Assembly: GCF_001428305.1 (NCBI RefSeq)
Contig: NZ_LMRZ01000001.1
Coordinates: forward strand, 434,289 to 498,288
Direction: 5' to 3'
Origin: Janibacter sp. Soil728
GTDB taxonomy: Bacteria; Actinomycetota; Actinomycetes; Actinomycetales; Dermatophilaceae
Length of the DNA stretch: 64,000 nt
Shown: in pieces, positions 26,276 through 34,486 of the stretch
Layout: each line of letters starts with the position of its first letter
How positions within the stretch are numbered: the first letter of the stretch is position 1
The notes under the pieces: generated by a model
The model's database searches: none
Seen by the model: only the letters and a program-made list of their open reading frames with translations
Told to the model about the DNA's origin: nothing
Translations under genes and position numbers: made by a program

Positions 26276-27507
26276 CCATCGCCATCATCGGAGCCGGTCT
26301 CACCGGCGCCAGCGCCGCCGCCGAGCTGCGTGAGCAGGGCTACGACGGGGACATCGTCCTCGTGGGAGCGGAGTCGCACGCACCCTACGAGCGGCCGCCG
26401 CTGTCCAAGGACATCCTCCTCGGCAAGGGCACCGCCGCCGATGCCGCAGCCAAGGACGAGGGTTGGTACGCCGACAACGGCGTGGAGCTGATCACCGGCA
26501 CCCGTGTCACGGCACTCGACACCGCAGCCCGCACCTTCGAGGTCGACGGACGGACCATCTCCTACGACGACCTGCTCATCGCCACCGGCGCCACCTCCCG
26601 TCACCTGCCGATGGCCGACGAGTCGGGTGTGCCGGTCGCCTACCTGCGCACCATCGAGGAGTCCGAAGCGCTCAAGGAGCACCTCGGCGGCAGCCTGCTC
26701 ATCATCGGTGCCGGCTGGATCGGCCTCGAGGTCGCGTCGGCCGCCAGAGCGGCAGGTGGCGCGGTCACCGTGGTCGAGAGCGCCCCCCTTCCCCTCGTCG
26801 GCGCCATCGGTGAGGACATGGGCCGCCTCTTCGCCGACCTGCACCGCGAGCACGGCGTCGACCTGCACCTCGACACCTCGCTCACCACCCTCGAGCAGGA
26901 CGAAGGCGTCGTCCTGAGGAGCGACGAAGGAGCCTCGAAGGGGGGGACCCGCGCCGTCCTCTCCGACGGCACCGAGGTGCGCCCCGACCTCGTCCTCGTC
27001 GCCATCGGCGCGGAGCCCGACACCGCGCTCGCCGAGGCGGCCGGGCTGGACGTCGACCACGGGATCCTCGTCGACGCGCGGCTGCGCACGAGCGACCCGC
27101 ACGTCTACGCGGCCGGCGATGTCGCCCACCACGACCACCCCGACCTCGGGCGACTGCGCGTGGAGCACTGGGACACCGCGATCAAGCAGGGGCAGCACGC
27201 CGCCCGCAGCATGCTCGGCGGTCAGGAGCCCTACGCCCGTCAGCCGTACTTCTTCACCGACCAGTACGACCTGGGCATGGAGTACGTCGGCCACCTCGGG
27301 CGCGATGGCTACGACGAGATCGTCGTGCGCGGTGACCACGCCAGCCGCGTGCTCAACGCCGTCATGATCACTGACGGCACGGTCGTCGCGGCCATGCACA
27401 CCAACGACTGGGACGCGACCGATCACCTGCGCGCCTGGCTCGGTCGCGAGGCCACCGACCGGCTGCGGGACACCTCGGTCGCGCTCGCCGACACCCTCGA
27501 GGGATAG
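26272..27507 (+). CDS. NAD(P)/FAD-dependent oxidoreductase, ferredoxin reductase type
   Basis: 411 residues. GAGLTGASAAAELREQGYDGDIVLVG is the FAD site, APYERPPLSKDILLG is the ferredoxin/rubredoxin reductase signature, GAGWIGLEVA the NAD(P) site and YAAGDVAHHDHP the second FAD motif; a reductase C-terminal domain follows. It probably passes electrons from NAD(P)H to a ferredoxin or oxygenase. It overlaps folE by ATGA, third gene of the operon. In the loop LRSDEGASKGGTRAV (26917-26950) it carries a repeated DNA element also found in the esterase at 62.2 kb. Confidence 0.92.
   Translation: MTIAIIGAGLTGASAAAELREQGYDGDIVLVGAESHAPYERPPLSKDILLGKGTAADAAAKDEGWYADNGVELITGTRVTALDTAARTFEVDGRTISYDDLLIATGATSRHLPMADESGVPVAYLRTIEESEALKEHLGGSLLIIGAGWIGLEVASAARAAGGAVTVVESAPLPLVGAIGEDMGRLFADLHREHGVDLHLDTSLTTLEQDEGVVLRSDEGASKGGTRAVLSDGTEVRPDLVLVAIGAEPDTALAEAAGLDVDHGILVDARLRTSDPHVYAAGDVAHHDHPDLGRLRVEHWDTAIKQGQHAARSMLGGQEPYARQPYFFTDQYDLGMEYVGHLGRDGYDEIVVRGDHASRVLNAVMITDGTVVAAMHTNDWDATDHLRAWLGREATDRLRDTSVALADTLEG
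26917..26943. repeat. Dispersed 23-base repeat, copy 1 (inside ferredoxin reductase gene)
   Basis: Bases 26921-26943 are identical to 62237-62259; including the preceding GAGG and one mismatched base, the match spans about 28 of 29. The element contains CGAAGG then CGAAGGGG. It is translated in frame as part of a surface loop (SDEGASKGG). Confidence 0.75.
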
Positions 27508-27531
27508 CCGAGGGGGAGGCCGTGGGCGAGG

Positions 27532-27873
27532 TCAGCCGCGCAGCACCTTGTCCATCGCCTTGCCCTTGGCGAGCTCGTCGACGAGCTTGTCGAGGAAGCG
27601 GATCTTCTGCATCAGCGGGTCCTCGACCTCCTGCACCTTGACCCCGCACACCGAGCCGGTGATGAGGTCGGTGTGCGGGTTGAGGGTCGCCTGCTCGAAG
27701 AAGTCGGCGAAGGTCGTGCCCGCGTCCAGATGTCCCTGGAGCGTCGCCTGGTCGAAGCCGGTGAGCCACCGGATGACCTCGTCGACCTCGGCGCGGGTGC
27801 GCCCCTTCTTCTCCACCTTGGTCACGTAGTGCGGGTGGACGTCGGCGACGCTGGTGGTGAAGATCCGGTGCAT
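27532..27873 (-). CDS. DUF2200 family protein
   Basis: 113 residues, [40 protein letters not shown] at the start and [42 protein letters not shown] at the end, the full-length DUF2200 pattern. The family is a small widespread bacterial protein of unknown activity. A -10-like TAGGCT (complement of 27881-27886) seven bases before the ATG suggests a leaderless transcript. The gene converges on the ferredoxin reductase with 24 bases between. Confidence 0.93.
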   Translation of the reverse strand: MHRIFTTSVADVHPHYVTKVEKKGRTRAEVDEVIRWLTGFDQATLQGHLDAGTTFADFFEQATLNPHTDLITGSVCGVKVQEVEDPLMQKIRFLDKLVDELAKGKAMDKVLRG

Positions 27874-27900
27874 GCCGTCAAGCCTAGCGAGCGCGGTTCC

Positions 27901-29016
27901 TCACTCCTCGCCGTCGAGCGGGATCGAGATGTGCACCGGCAGCGTCCGTGGTGACTGCGTCCCCTCGAGCGTGAGGTCCTGCTCGACCGCCAGCTCGCGA
28001 GGCGCGGTGTCGGCATCGATCGCGAAGACCACGCTGCCCACCCGGGTCCCCACGAGACGGTCGTCGTCCAGGCCTGTCGAGCGCTCGGGCTCGGCCCCGT
28101 CGAGGGTGACCTTCACGGGCCCTGCTCGGTCGACGGACCGGTACCCGGTGCCCTTCTCGACCCCGCTCACCGACGCCGTGTGCACCCCGGTCGTCGCCCA
28201 GCGCTGCCCCTCGGCCGCCCAGCCCAGCTCGGGGTCGTAGGGGTGGATGGTCAGCCGCCGGGCCGTGATCGTGGCGTCGCTGCGGTCGACCTGCCAGGTC
28301 GAGTCGGGGTCGACGGTACTCATGTGGCACCTGACGGTGCGGTCCGCGCACCCGGTGTCGATGGCGGGCTCGGGTGAGTAGAGACCTTCGGCGAGGCCGG
28401 TGTCCAGCTCGCCGGTCGCGACATCGAGGGTCTGGGTCGCGCCGTCGTACTCGACCTCGATCGACAGGCTGGCTGCCTCGTCGACCCCGATGAGCGACAT
28501 CGGGGGACTGGTCTCGCGCTCGGCCGAGCGCAACGACTGCAGCGAGCCGTCGGCCAGGTCCACGGACCTCTCGCCCGCCACGAGCCGGACCGTGAAGGGG
28601 ACGGCCTGGATCTCGGCGCTGCTGCCACTCGTTGCCGGCCGCACGCTCCAGGACACGGGGACGAGAGCCGCCCCGTCGTTGGCCCGCACCGGGTCGTCGG
28701 AGCCTCGGGCGCGCTCTGCGTCCGCGAGGTCCTCGAGGTCGACCAGCGCGGTGTCGACCTCCTCGACGGGCTGGCCGACCCGCACCGTGATCGTGGCGCT
28801 CGGCACGATGATCTCGTGGACGTCGCCGTTGTAGGGGGCGGCCTGCAGGGGGAGCTGCTCGCCGACCTCGACGACGTGGGAGGAGTCCGTCGACGTCGTC
28901 ATCGCCAGCGTCACGAGGAGCACGAGGACGGCGAAGAGCGCCGTCAGGGCCAGGTTGACCTCGCCCCGGGTGGCCTGCGCGCGAGTGTGCCGACGCGGTG
29001 AGTGGAGCGGCCTCAT
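27901..29016 (-). CDS. Membrane-anchored protein of unknown function, paralog 1
   Basis: 371 residues. A basic N-terminus (RPLHSPRRHTRAQATRGE) precedes a single transmembrane helix, NLALTALFAVLVLLVTLAM (about residues 21-39), so some 330 residues lie outside the membrane. The exterior has beta-rich segments and two cysteines (DTGCADRTVRCHM) that could form a disulfide. Its architecture, length and several local patterns (DPELGWAAEGQRW; LVGTRVGSVVFAIDADTAPRELAVEQDL) parallel the upstream gene, with which it overlaps by ATGA. I recognise no family; a cell-surface pair is likely. Confidence 0.75.
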   Translation of the reverse strand: MRPLHSPRRHTRAQATRGEVNLALTALFAVLVLLVTLAMTTSTDSSHVVEVGEQLPLQAAPYNGDVHEIIVPSATITVRVGQPVEEVDTALVDLEDLADAERARGSDDPVRANDGAALVPVSWSVRPATSGSSAEIQAVPFTVRLVAGERSVDLADGSLQSLRSAERETSPPMSLIGVDEAASLSIEVEYDGATQTLDVATGELDTGLAEGLYSPEPAIDTGCADRTVRCHMSTVDPDSTWQVDRSDATITARRLTIHPYDPELGWAAEGQRWATTGVHTASVSGVEKGTGYRSVDRAGPVKVTLDGAEPERSTGLDDDRLVGTRVGSVVFAIDADTAPRELAVEQDLTLEGTQSPRTLPVHISIPLDGEE

Positions 29017-30128
29017 CGCAGGTCCTCCTCGGGCACGGTCGACTCCAGGCGCATCTGCTCGTGGCCGGGGTCCGCAGGGTCGTCGGGGCGGGCATCGATG
29101 TCCAGGCGCAGGACGAGGTCACCCGTGGAACCCGTCTCCGGGACCTCGAAGACCAGCATGCGCGGGCCGTCCACGAGCTGGATCGCGAGGGTCCCGGCGT
29201 TGACGGCGTTGACGTCCACGGGGTCGACGACGGGCTCGGCCCCGTCCAGGCGTCCCGTGAGCGTGTCGGTGGCATTCCACCGCTCGCCGGCCGGGCCGTC
29301 GACGGAGGGGACGTCGTCATGGGCAGCGACGACGACGAGGTACTCATGGCCCTCCGGCGCCCATCCGACCCCGTCGACATAGGGCGTGCGGAAGGTCGTC
29401 CTGACCGTGCAGGCCAGATCGTCCAGACCATCGGGCAGTCGCAGCGAGGAGTCGTCGACGCGCCGGGTCGGGCCGCACGCGACCTCGTCGGCCCGGCTGC
29501 CCGACCTCAACCCCGGCAGCTCGGCCAGGCCGGCGGCCCGCCCTGCGCTCACCGTGCCGTCGGCGTGCACGGTCTGCTCCTTGCCGTCCACGAGGACGGC
29601 GACCTCGAGCTCGCTCGGGTGGCCCGGTACGGCGACCCACCGGCTGCCCGTCGCGCCGACGAAGAAGTCATTGGGGTCGAAGCGCAGCCCGCCGGGACCG
29701 CTCAGGGAGTACTCGGCACCGTCGGCGCGCAGCACGATCTCGACCGCCACCTGCAGGGGGCGGCCGGTGGCGGCGAAGGGCAGCTGAGCGTTGTCGGCCG
29801 GTCGGGCGTCGACCCGCACGAAGCTGCCCCCCTCGGGCGGCGCGACGTCGGCGGCGCCGTTCAGGATCGTGGGCAGCTCTCGCTGGGGCGTGCCCACCGC
29901 CACCTCGATCCGTGCCCACGGCAGCGAGACCTCGCCGGCGTGCGGCAGCTCGTCCTCGGCGAAGGGGTAGTCGTAGACCTGCCCGGGGTCCGCGACGGGG
30001 CGAGGGTCGCTCCCTTCGCCCATGGTGGTCACGGCCTGGGCCAGGACCAGCGCGATGACCGTCCCGACCGCGAGGGTGGCGACGACGCGCCACCACGACG
30101 GGAGCTCGCTGCTGGGGGTGCTGGCCAT
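29013..30128 (-). CDS. Membrane-anchored protein of unknown function, paralog 2
   Basis: 371 residues, MASTPSSELPSWWRVV then one transmembrane helix ATLAVGTVIALVLAQAVTTM (about residues 17-36), then an outside domain. Shared features with its partner are the proposed ligand-like segments VDGVGWAPEGHEYLVV, RLDGAEPV and NAVNAGTLAIQLVDGPRMLVFEVPETG. Cysteines at EVACGPTRR and DLACTVR could bridge. The stop overlaps the start of paralog 1, so both are made together, perhaps as a heteromer. The start ATG 30128 was preferred because the longer frame adds an uncharacteristic tail. Function unknown. Confidence 0.75.
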   Translation of the reverse strand: MASTPSSELPSWWRVVATLAVGTVIALVLAQAVTTMGEGSDPRPVADPGQVYDYPFAEDELPHAGEVSLPWARIEVAVGTPQRELPTILNGAADVAPPEGGSFVRVDARPADNAQLPFAATGRPLQVAVEIVLRADGAEYSLSGPGGLRFDPNDFFVGATGSRWVAVPGHPSELEVAVLVDGKEQTVHADGTVSAGRAAGLAELPGLRSGSRADEVACGPTRRVDDSSLRLPDGLDDLACTVRTTFRTPYVDGVGWAPEGHEYLVVVAAHDDVPSVDGPAGERWNATDTLTGRLDGAEPVVDPVDVNAVNAGTLAIQLVDGPRMLVFEVPETGSTGDLVLRLDIDARPDDPADPGHEQMRLESTVPEEDLR

Positions 30129-30197
30129 GCCGGTCACTCTGGTGCACGGGCCGGCCCCGGACAACGGGGAGCAGTCCCCGTTTGCACCTCGTCCTCA

Positions 30198-30235
30198 GAT
30201 CCTGTACACCTGTGCATGTACTTTTGTACAGGATC
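30198..30235. promoter_or_regulatory. Large inverted repeat upstream of the TetR-MFS operon (operator)
   Basis: GATCCTGTACA (30198-30208) and TGTACAGGATC (30225-30235) are perfect 11-base arms around a 16-base centre that contains further GTAC words. It lies 13 bases before the ATG of the TetR gene, a classic autoregulatory position. Confidence 0.75.
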
Positions 30236-30248
30236 GAAGGGAGGAGCC

Positions 30249-30839
30249 ATGGGCTCCCAGCAGGACCGGCCGACACCGGGGCGACGCGACCCCGAGGGGC
30301 GTCGTCGCGCGATCATCGCGGCCGCCGCCGAGCTCATCGTCGAAGGTGGCGCCGCGTCGATCACCCATCGCGCAGTCGCCGCGCGGGCCGAGGTCTCACT
30401 CGGCTCGACGACGCAGTACTTCACCTCCCTGGACGAGCTGCGCGAGGCCGCGCTGCAGGCTCTCGCCGAGGACGTCGACGTCGACCTGGCGCGGGTCGCA
30501 GACCAGATCCTGCCGCTCGAGTCCGCGCCCGAGCGGTTCGCCGCAGTGATGCACGAGTTCCTCACCGACACCCGGCAGGTCCGCGCCGAGATCGAGCTCA
30601 TGGGGTCCGGCATGACCGACCCTCGTCTGCGCGACATCGCCCGTCGGTGGACCGATCGGCTCACCGAGATCCTCACCGAGCACGTCGGCCGGGAGGCAGC
30701 GGAAGCCATCGCGGTGTACCTCGACGGCGTGACCCTCCACGCCGGCCTGCACGACGAGCCGATCCCCGCCGACGCCATGGCCCGCACCCTCCGAGCCCTC
30801 ATGACCATCCCCCCGAGCGAAGGGAGTGACCCCCGATGA
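30249..30839 (+). CDS. TetR family regulator of the adjacent MFS exporter
   Basis: 196 residues; GRRRAIIAAAAELIVEGGAASITHRAVAARAEVSLGSTTQYFTSLDELREAALQAL (residues about 16-73) is the TetR helix-turn-helix, of the TetR_N plus C-terminal type 31-like subgroup (SITHRAVAARAEVSLGSTTQYF). The gene overlaps the MFS exporter by ATGA and stands behind an 11-base-arm palindrome, so it is probably a self-repressing drug sensor. ATG 30249 is preceded by GGAGGA. The C-terminus ends PPSEGSDPR, where GCGAAGGGAG occurs in the DNA. Confidence 0.92.
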   Translation: MGSQQDRPTPGRRDPEGRRRAIIAAAAELIVEGGAASITHRAVAARAEVSLGSTTQYFTSLDELREAALQALAEDVDVDLARVADQILPLESAPERFAAVMHEFLTDTRQVRAEIELMGSGMTDPRLRDIARRWTDRLTEILTEHVGREAAEAIAVYLDGVTLHAGLHDEPIPADAMARTLRALMTIPPSEGSDPR

Positions 30840-32380
30840 CCACCACCCTCACGACCTCCGTGGCCGAGCCGGTGTCCACCCGCCGCGCCTGGGCTGCCGT
30901 CGCCGTCCTCAGCGCCAGCCTGCTCGTCGTCACGATGGACATGACGATCCTCAACATCGCCCTGCCGGAGATGTCCGCCGAGCTGCGGCCGACTGCCACC
31001 CAGCAGCTGTGGGTCGTCGACGTCTACTCCCTCGTCCTCGCCGGGTTGCTCGTCTCCTTCGCGGCGATCGCCGACCGGATCGGCCGCAAGCGGATGCTCA
31101 TGACCGGGTACGCGATCTTCCTCGTGGCCTCGCTCCTCGTGCTCCTGGCTGACTCTGCGGAGTCCGTCATCGCCCTGCGCATCTTCTTGGGTGTCGGCGG
31201 CGCGATGATCATGCCCAACACCCTCTCGCTCATCCGGGTGATCTTCACCGACGCGAGCAAGCGGGCGACCGCGCTGAGCATCTGGGCCGCGGTGTCCGGT
31301 CTCGGGGCGGCCGTCGGGCCCTTCGTCGGCGGCTTCCTCCTCGAGCACTTCTCCTGGCACGCGGCCTTCCTCGTCAACGTGCCGCTGATGATCGTCGCGA
31401 TCATCGCCGGGCTGCTGATCCTGCCCGAGTCCAAGGTGGTCGGCGCCGGACCGTGGGACGCCCTCGCCGCAGCGCTGTCACTGGTCGGCATGGTCCTCGT
31501 GGTGTGGGCGCTGAAGGACTTCGGCAAGAAGGCGACCTTCGCCGACCCCGCCGCGCTGCTCGCCCTCACGGTCGGCATCGGCGCCATGGTGTGGTTCGTG
31601 CTCCGCTGCCTGCGCAGCGCGCACCCGCTGCTCGACATCAGGCTCTTTCGCAACCGACCCTTCTCCGCCGGCATCATCGCGGCCCTCGGCACCACCTTCG
31701 CCATGCTCGCCGCGCTGCTGCTGCTCACCCAGTGGCTGCAGCTCGTGGACCACTCGAGCCCCATCGAGTCGGGCATCAAGCTCATCCCCGTCGCGCTCGC
31801 TGCCGCGGCCGCCTCACTCCTGGCCCCGCCGCTGGCCCACCGCATCGGTGCGCGGGCCGTCCTCGCCGGCGGCCTCGCCATGGCCGGTGTCGGCCTGCTC
31901 GTCGTCGGCTTCGGCCCCGATGTCCTGACCTATCGCCTGGTCCTCGTCGCGATGCTCTTCGTCGGGACCGGTACGGGGTCGCTGGCCATCGCCTCGGCGA
32001 TGATCATGCTCGGCTCACCGGAGGACAAGGCGGGCAACGCGGGAGCGCTGGAGGAGACCTCGTACGAGCTCGGCGGGACGCTCGGCGTGGCCGTCCTCGG
32101 CAGCATCTCCGCGCTCGTCTACCGGGATCACCTCGCAGGCTCGCGAGCACTCGAGCAGGCCGGACCCCAGGCCGCCGGGCAGGCCCAGGACTCTCTGGGG
32201 GCGGCCATCGCGATGTCCGACCAGCTCGGGCTCCCGATGCTCGCGCACGACGCCGGGGCCGCTTTCACCCAGTCACTCCAGACGGCCGGCCTCGTCGGGG
32301 GAGCCCTCATGCTCGTCGTCGCGGCCACGGTCTTCGTCCTCACCCCGCGCGGGACGGACATCGCGGGCACGACGCACTGA
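30836..32380 (+). CDS. MFS transporter, DHA2 family drug efflux protein
   Basis: 514 residues with about 14 hydrophobic helices. Motifs: VVTMDMTILNIALPEMSAEL in helix 1 (the D-x-T-I-x-N-x-A-L-P motif of the 14-helix DHA2 family), ADRIGRKRMLMTGY between helices 2 and 3 (motif A), and GLGAAVGPFVGGFLLEHFSWHAAFLVNVP in helix 5 (motif C, antiporter). It exports hydrophobic cationic compounds by proton exchange. It is coupled to and controlled by the TetR gene. Confidence 0.93.
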   Translation: MTTTLTTSVAEPVSTRRAWAAVAVLSASLLVVTMDMTILNIALPEMSAELRPTATQQLWVVDVYSLVLAGLLVSFAAIADRIGRKRMLMTGYAIFLVASLLVLLADSAESVIALRIFLGVGGAMIMPNTLSLIRVIFTDASKRATALSIWAAVSGLGAAVGPFVGGFLLEHFSWHAAFLVNVPLMIVAIIAGLLILPESKVVGAGPWDALAAALSLVGMVLVVWALKDFGKKATFADPAALLALTVGIGAMVWFVLRCLRSAHPLLDIRLFRNRPFSAGIIAALGTTFAMLAALLLLTQWLQLVDHSSPIESGIKLIPVALAAAAASLLAPPLAHRIGARAVLAGGLAMAGVGLLVVGFGPDVLTYRLVLVAMLFVGTGTGSLAIASAMIMLGSPEDKAGNAGALEETSYELGGTLGVAVLGSISALVYRDHLAGSRALEQAGPQAAGQAQDSLGAAIAMSDQLGLPMLAHDAGAAFTQSLQTAGLVGGALMLVVAATVFVLTPRGTDIAGTTH

Positions 32381-32385
32381 GCGAA

Positions 32386-32401
32386 GGGGGAGTTCTCCCC
32401 C
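32386..32401 (+). terminator. Short hairpin after MFS gene containing the CGAAGGGGG motif
   Basis: GGGGGAG (32386-32392) pairs with CTCCCCC (32395-32401), six bases after the stop; the arm is the 3' part of a CGAAGGGGG copy at 32382. The hairpin is short, so termination strength is uncertain. Confidence 0.4.
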
Positions 32402-32436
32402 TGTCCTCGGGTCGAAGCCGTTCCTACACTCTCGCC

Positions 32437-33606
32437 ATGACCACCACATTCCGCGCACGGGCCGCCGCCGTCCTGGCCACCCTGGCCCTCGCGTCCGCCC
32501 CCTTCGTCGGCAGCACACCCCAGGCCACCGCGCAGCCCAACGGGACCAAGGTGACCAAGGTCGGCTCGGCACGAGTGGAGACGACCTTCAACAAGAAGGG
32601 CAGCACCGCCCAGATCAGCAAGGCGGTCGCGCTCATCAACGGCGCGCCGAGCGGGGCGACGATCCGCATGGGGATCTACAACGTCACCCACGGCTCGATC
32701 GTCTCCGCGATCCGCCGGGCGCACAACCGGGGCGTGCGGGTCTACGTCGTGATGAACGGATCCCACGCCAGGGACGCCGTCCCCCAGCAGATCCGCGCGA
32801 TCATCGGCTCGCGCTACAAGAACTGCGCATCCAAGGGGACCAACCCGTGCATCTCCACGGCGACGGGCCACATGCATGCCAAGTACATGACGCTGTCGAC
32901 GACGCGGGACAGCGCCGGCACCGTGCGCAAGAAGGTCGTCTGGTACTCCTCGGCGAACTTCAGCGCCTCCGGGTGGGACCTGTCCAACAACGCGGTGACC
33001 GTCTACGGCGACAGCGACCTGTACGCCGGCTTCCTGTCAGACGTGTGGACGCCGATGTGGGAGCAGCGCAGCTACTCGGGCAACGACTACTACGTGGCCG
33101 GGTCCGAGCGGGGATACGTGGACTCCCGGTTCTCCAAGCACACCGTCTACGTCTCGCCCGAGCAGACGACCGATCTGGTCGCCAACCGGCTGGCCTACGT
33201 CAACCCGGGCCGGGACTGTGACGTCCGGGTCATGCAGGCCCAGGTGACGGGGTCGCGCTCCGCGGTGCTCAAGCAGCTCGTCCGGCTCAAGAAGGGTGGC
33301 TGCGGCGTCCGCCTCGTCACCGGCCAGGGAACGACGGGCCTGACCGCCTCGGCGAGGAACACCCTCAACGAGGGCGGCATCTCCAACGCCTACATCGAGT
33401 CGCAGAAGCCGATCCACGACAAGGCCTTCATCATCAAGGCGCGCTACGCGGGCTCGTCGACGCCGCGCTACGTCGTCCTCACCGGCTCGCACAACATCAC
33501 GGGGCCGGCGCTGCGCTCCAACGACGAGATCCTCACCAAGGTCACCGACTCCAAGGGCTTCTACGACGGGTTCCGCAGCCACTTCGACGACGTCTACTAC
33601 GGCTGA
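32437..33606 (+). CDS. Secreted phospholipase D-like protein
   Basis: 389 residues with a signal peptide (RARAAAVLATLALASAPFVGSTPQATA, cleavage near residue 33). Two PLD-like half-domains are seen: HMHAKYMTLSTT (H-x-K) followed later by SSANFS, and IHDKAFIIKA followed by GSHNITG. The HKD-type residues are H, K and the N/S of the second part of each; the aspartate is not conserved in the first. PLD-superfamily proteins cleave phosphodiester bonds; the substrate here could be lipids or nucleic acid. TACACT six bases before the ATG is a leaderless -10. Confidence 0.88.
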   Translation: MTTTFRARAAAVLATLALASAPFVGSTPQATAQPNGTKVTKVGSARVETTFNKKGSTAQISKAVALINGAPSGATIRMGIYNVTHGSIVSAIRRAHNRGVRVYVVMNGSHARDAVPQQIRAIIGSRYKNCASKGTNPCISTATGHMHAKYMTLSTTRDSAGTVRKKVVWYSSANFSASGWDLSNNAVTVYGDSDLYAGFLSDVWTPMWEQRSYSGNDYYVAGSERGYVDSRFSKHTVYVSPEQTTDLVANRLAYVNPGRDCDVRVMQAQVTGSRSAVLKQLVRLKKGGCGVRLVTGQGTTGLTASARNTLNEGGISNAYIESQKPIHDKAFIIKARYAGSSTPRYVVLTGSHNITGPALRSNDEILTKVTDSKGFYDGFRSHFDDVYYG

Positions 33607-33647
33607 GGACTCGGTCGGGACGCGCTCTCGCGGGTAGCGTCGCGACC

Positions 33648-34406
33648 ATGAGCACCTCTCTCGAGCGCGCCCTGAAGGCTGCGCGCCACGACGACTCCTC
33701 CGTCCGGCAGCGGGCGGCCTTCTGGCTCGGCACCCACGGCGACGAGTCGATCGCCGAGGAGCTCGTGTCGCTGCTGCTCACCGAGCCCGACTTCTATGTC
33801 CGAGAGACGCTCACCTGGGCGGTGGTGACCCGATCGGCGAGCACCTACCCGCTGCTCGTGCAGGCGCTGACCGGCCCCGGCCCGGCCCGCGTGCAGGTGC
33901 TCCACGCCCTGAGCAAGATCCGCGACCCGGCCTCCGTCGCCGAGATCCTCCCGCTGGCCGACGACGAGGACGACGCCGTCGCGGCCAAGGCCTGGTGGGC
34001 ACTCGGGCGCATCGGCACCCCGGGCGCGGTCACGGCGCTCGTCGACCACCTCGGGGACGAGGACGAGTTTCGTCGCAAGGAGCTGACCCGGGCACTGGAG
34101 CAGGCCGGCGAGGCCGCGGTCGCCGCGCTCGCGACGCGGCTGGCCGACCCGGACACCTCGGTCCGTCGGCACGCGGCCGAGGTGCTGCTCGGCATCGGCG
34201 ACCCCGCTGCCCGCGCGGCCGCCCCGGAGCTCTTCCACGTCGTCGAGCACGACGACAAGGAGGTCGTCCTGCCCGCCATCGAGGCGCTGGCCGAGCTCGA
34301 CCTGCCCGAGGTCGACGACGTGCTGGTCCGGCTGCGCGACGGCGACGACGCCTGGCTGTCGATCACCGCGGGCTGGTTGCTGACCGATCGCGCCGAGAGG
34401 CACTGA
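33648..34406 (+). CDS. HEAT repeat protein
   Basis: 252 residues made entirely of alpha-helical HEAT-like repeats about 30 residues long, e.g. LERALKAARHDDSSVRQRAAFWLGTHGDESIAEELVSLL, DPASVAEILPLADDEDDAVAAKAWWALGRIG, GAVTALVDHLGDEDEFRRKELTRALEQAG, and ALATRLADPDTSVRRHAAEVLLGIGDPAA. Such scaffolds bind proteins or DNA; partner unknown. TAGCGT (33635-33640) lies seven bases before the ATG, a leaderless promoter. It converges on the TIGR03086 gene through a strong bidirectional terminator. Confidence 0.85.
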   Translation: MSTSLERALKAARHDDSSVRQRAAFWLGTHGDESIAEELVSLLLTEPDFYVRETLTWAVVTRSASTYPLLVQALTGPGPARVQVLHALSKIRDPASVAEILPLADDEDDAVAAKAWWALGRIGTPGAVTALVDHLGDEDEFRRKELTRALEQAGEAAVAALATRLADPDTSVRRHAAEVLLGIGDPAARAAAPELFHVVEHDDKEVVLPAIEALAELDLPEVDDVLVRLRDGDDAWLSITAGWLLTDRAERH

Positions 34407-34414
34407 GCCCGACC

Positions 34415-34454
34415 GAGCGGATGCCCTCGCCCGACCGGGCGAGGGCATCCGCTC
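34415..34454. terminator. Bidirectional terminator between HEAT and TIGR03086 genes
   Basis: Near-perfect 19-base arms, GAGCGGATGCCCTCGCCCG (34415-34433) and its complement (34436-34454), around a very short centre, between convergent genes. The right end runs straight into the 12-base repeats. Confidence 0.85.
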
Positions 34455-34486
34455 TCAGGCCCGCTCTCAGGCCCGCTCTCAGGCCC
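34451..34486. repeat. Three exact 12-base tandem repeats over the stop codon of the TIGR03086 gene
   Basis: GCTCTCAGGCCC occurs three times in a row at 34451-34462, 34463-34474 and 34475-34486. The stop codon (complement TCA, 34479-34481) is in the third copy, and each copy carries the same TCA, so extra copies do not alter the protein end. Confidence 0.9.

Noticed and set aside
28998-30248. Long upstream extension of the TetR frame at 30249
   Set aside because: The extension is antisense to the paralog gene and has no ribosome site or similarity; the TetR domain starts just after ATG 30249, which lies behind an operator.
32437-33606. Phospholipase D gene as toxin of a toxin-antitoxin pair
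   Set aside because: It has a signal peptide and no small partner gene; it is a secreted protein.
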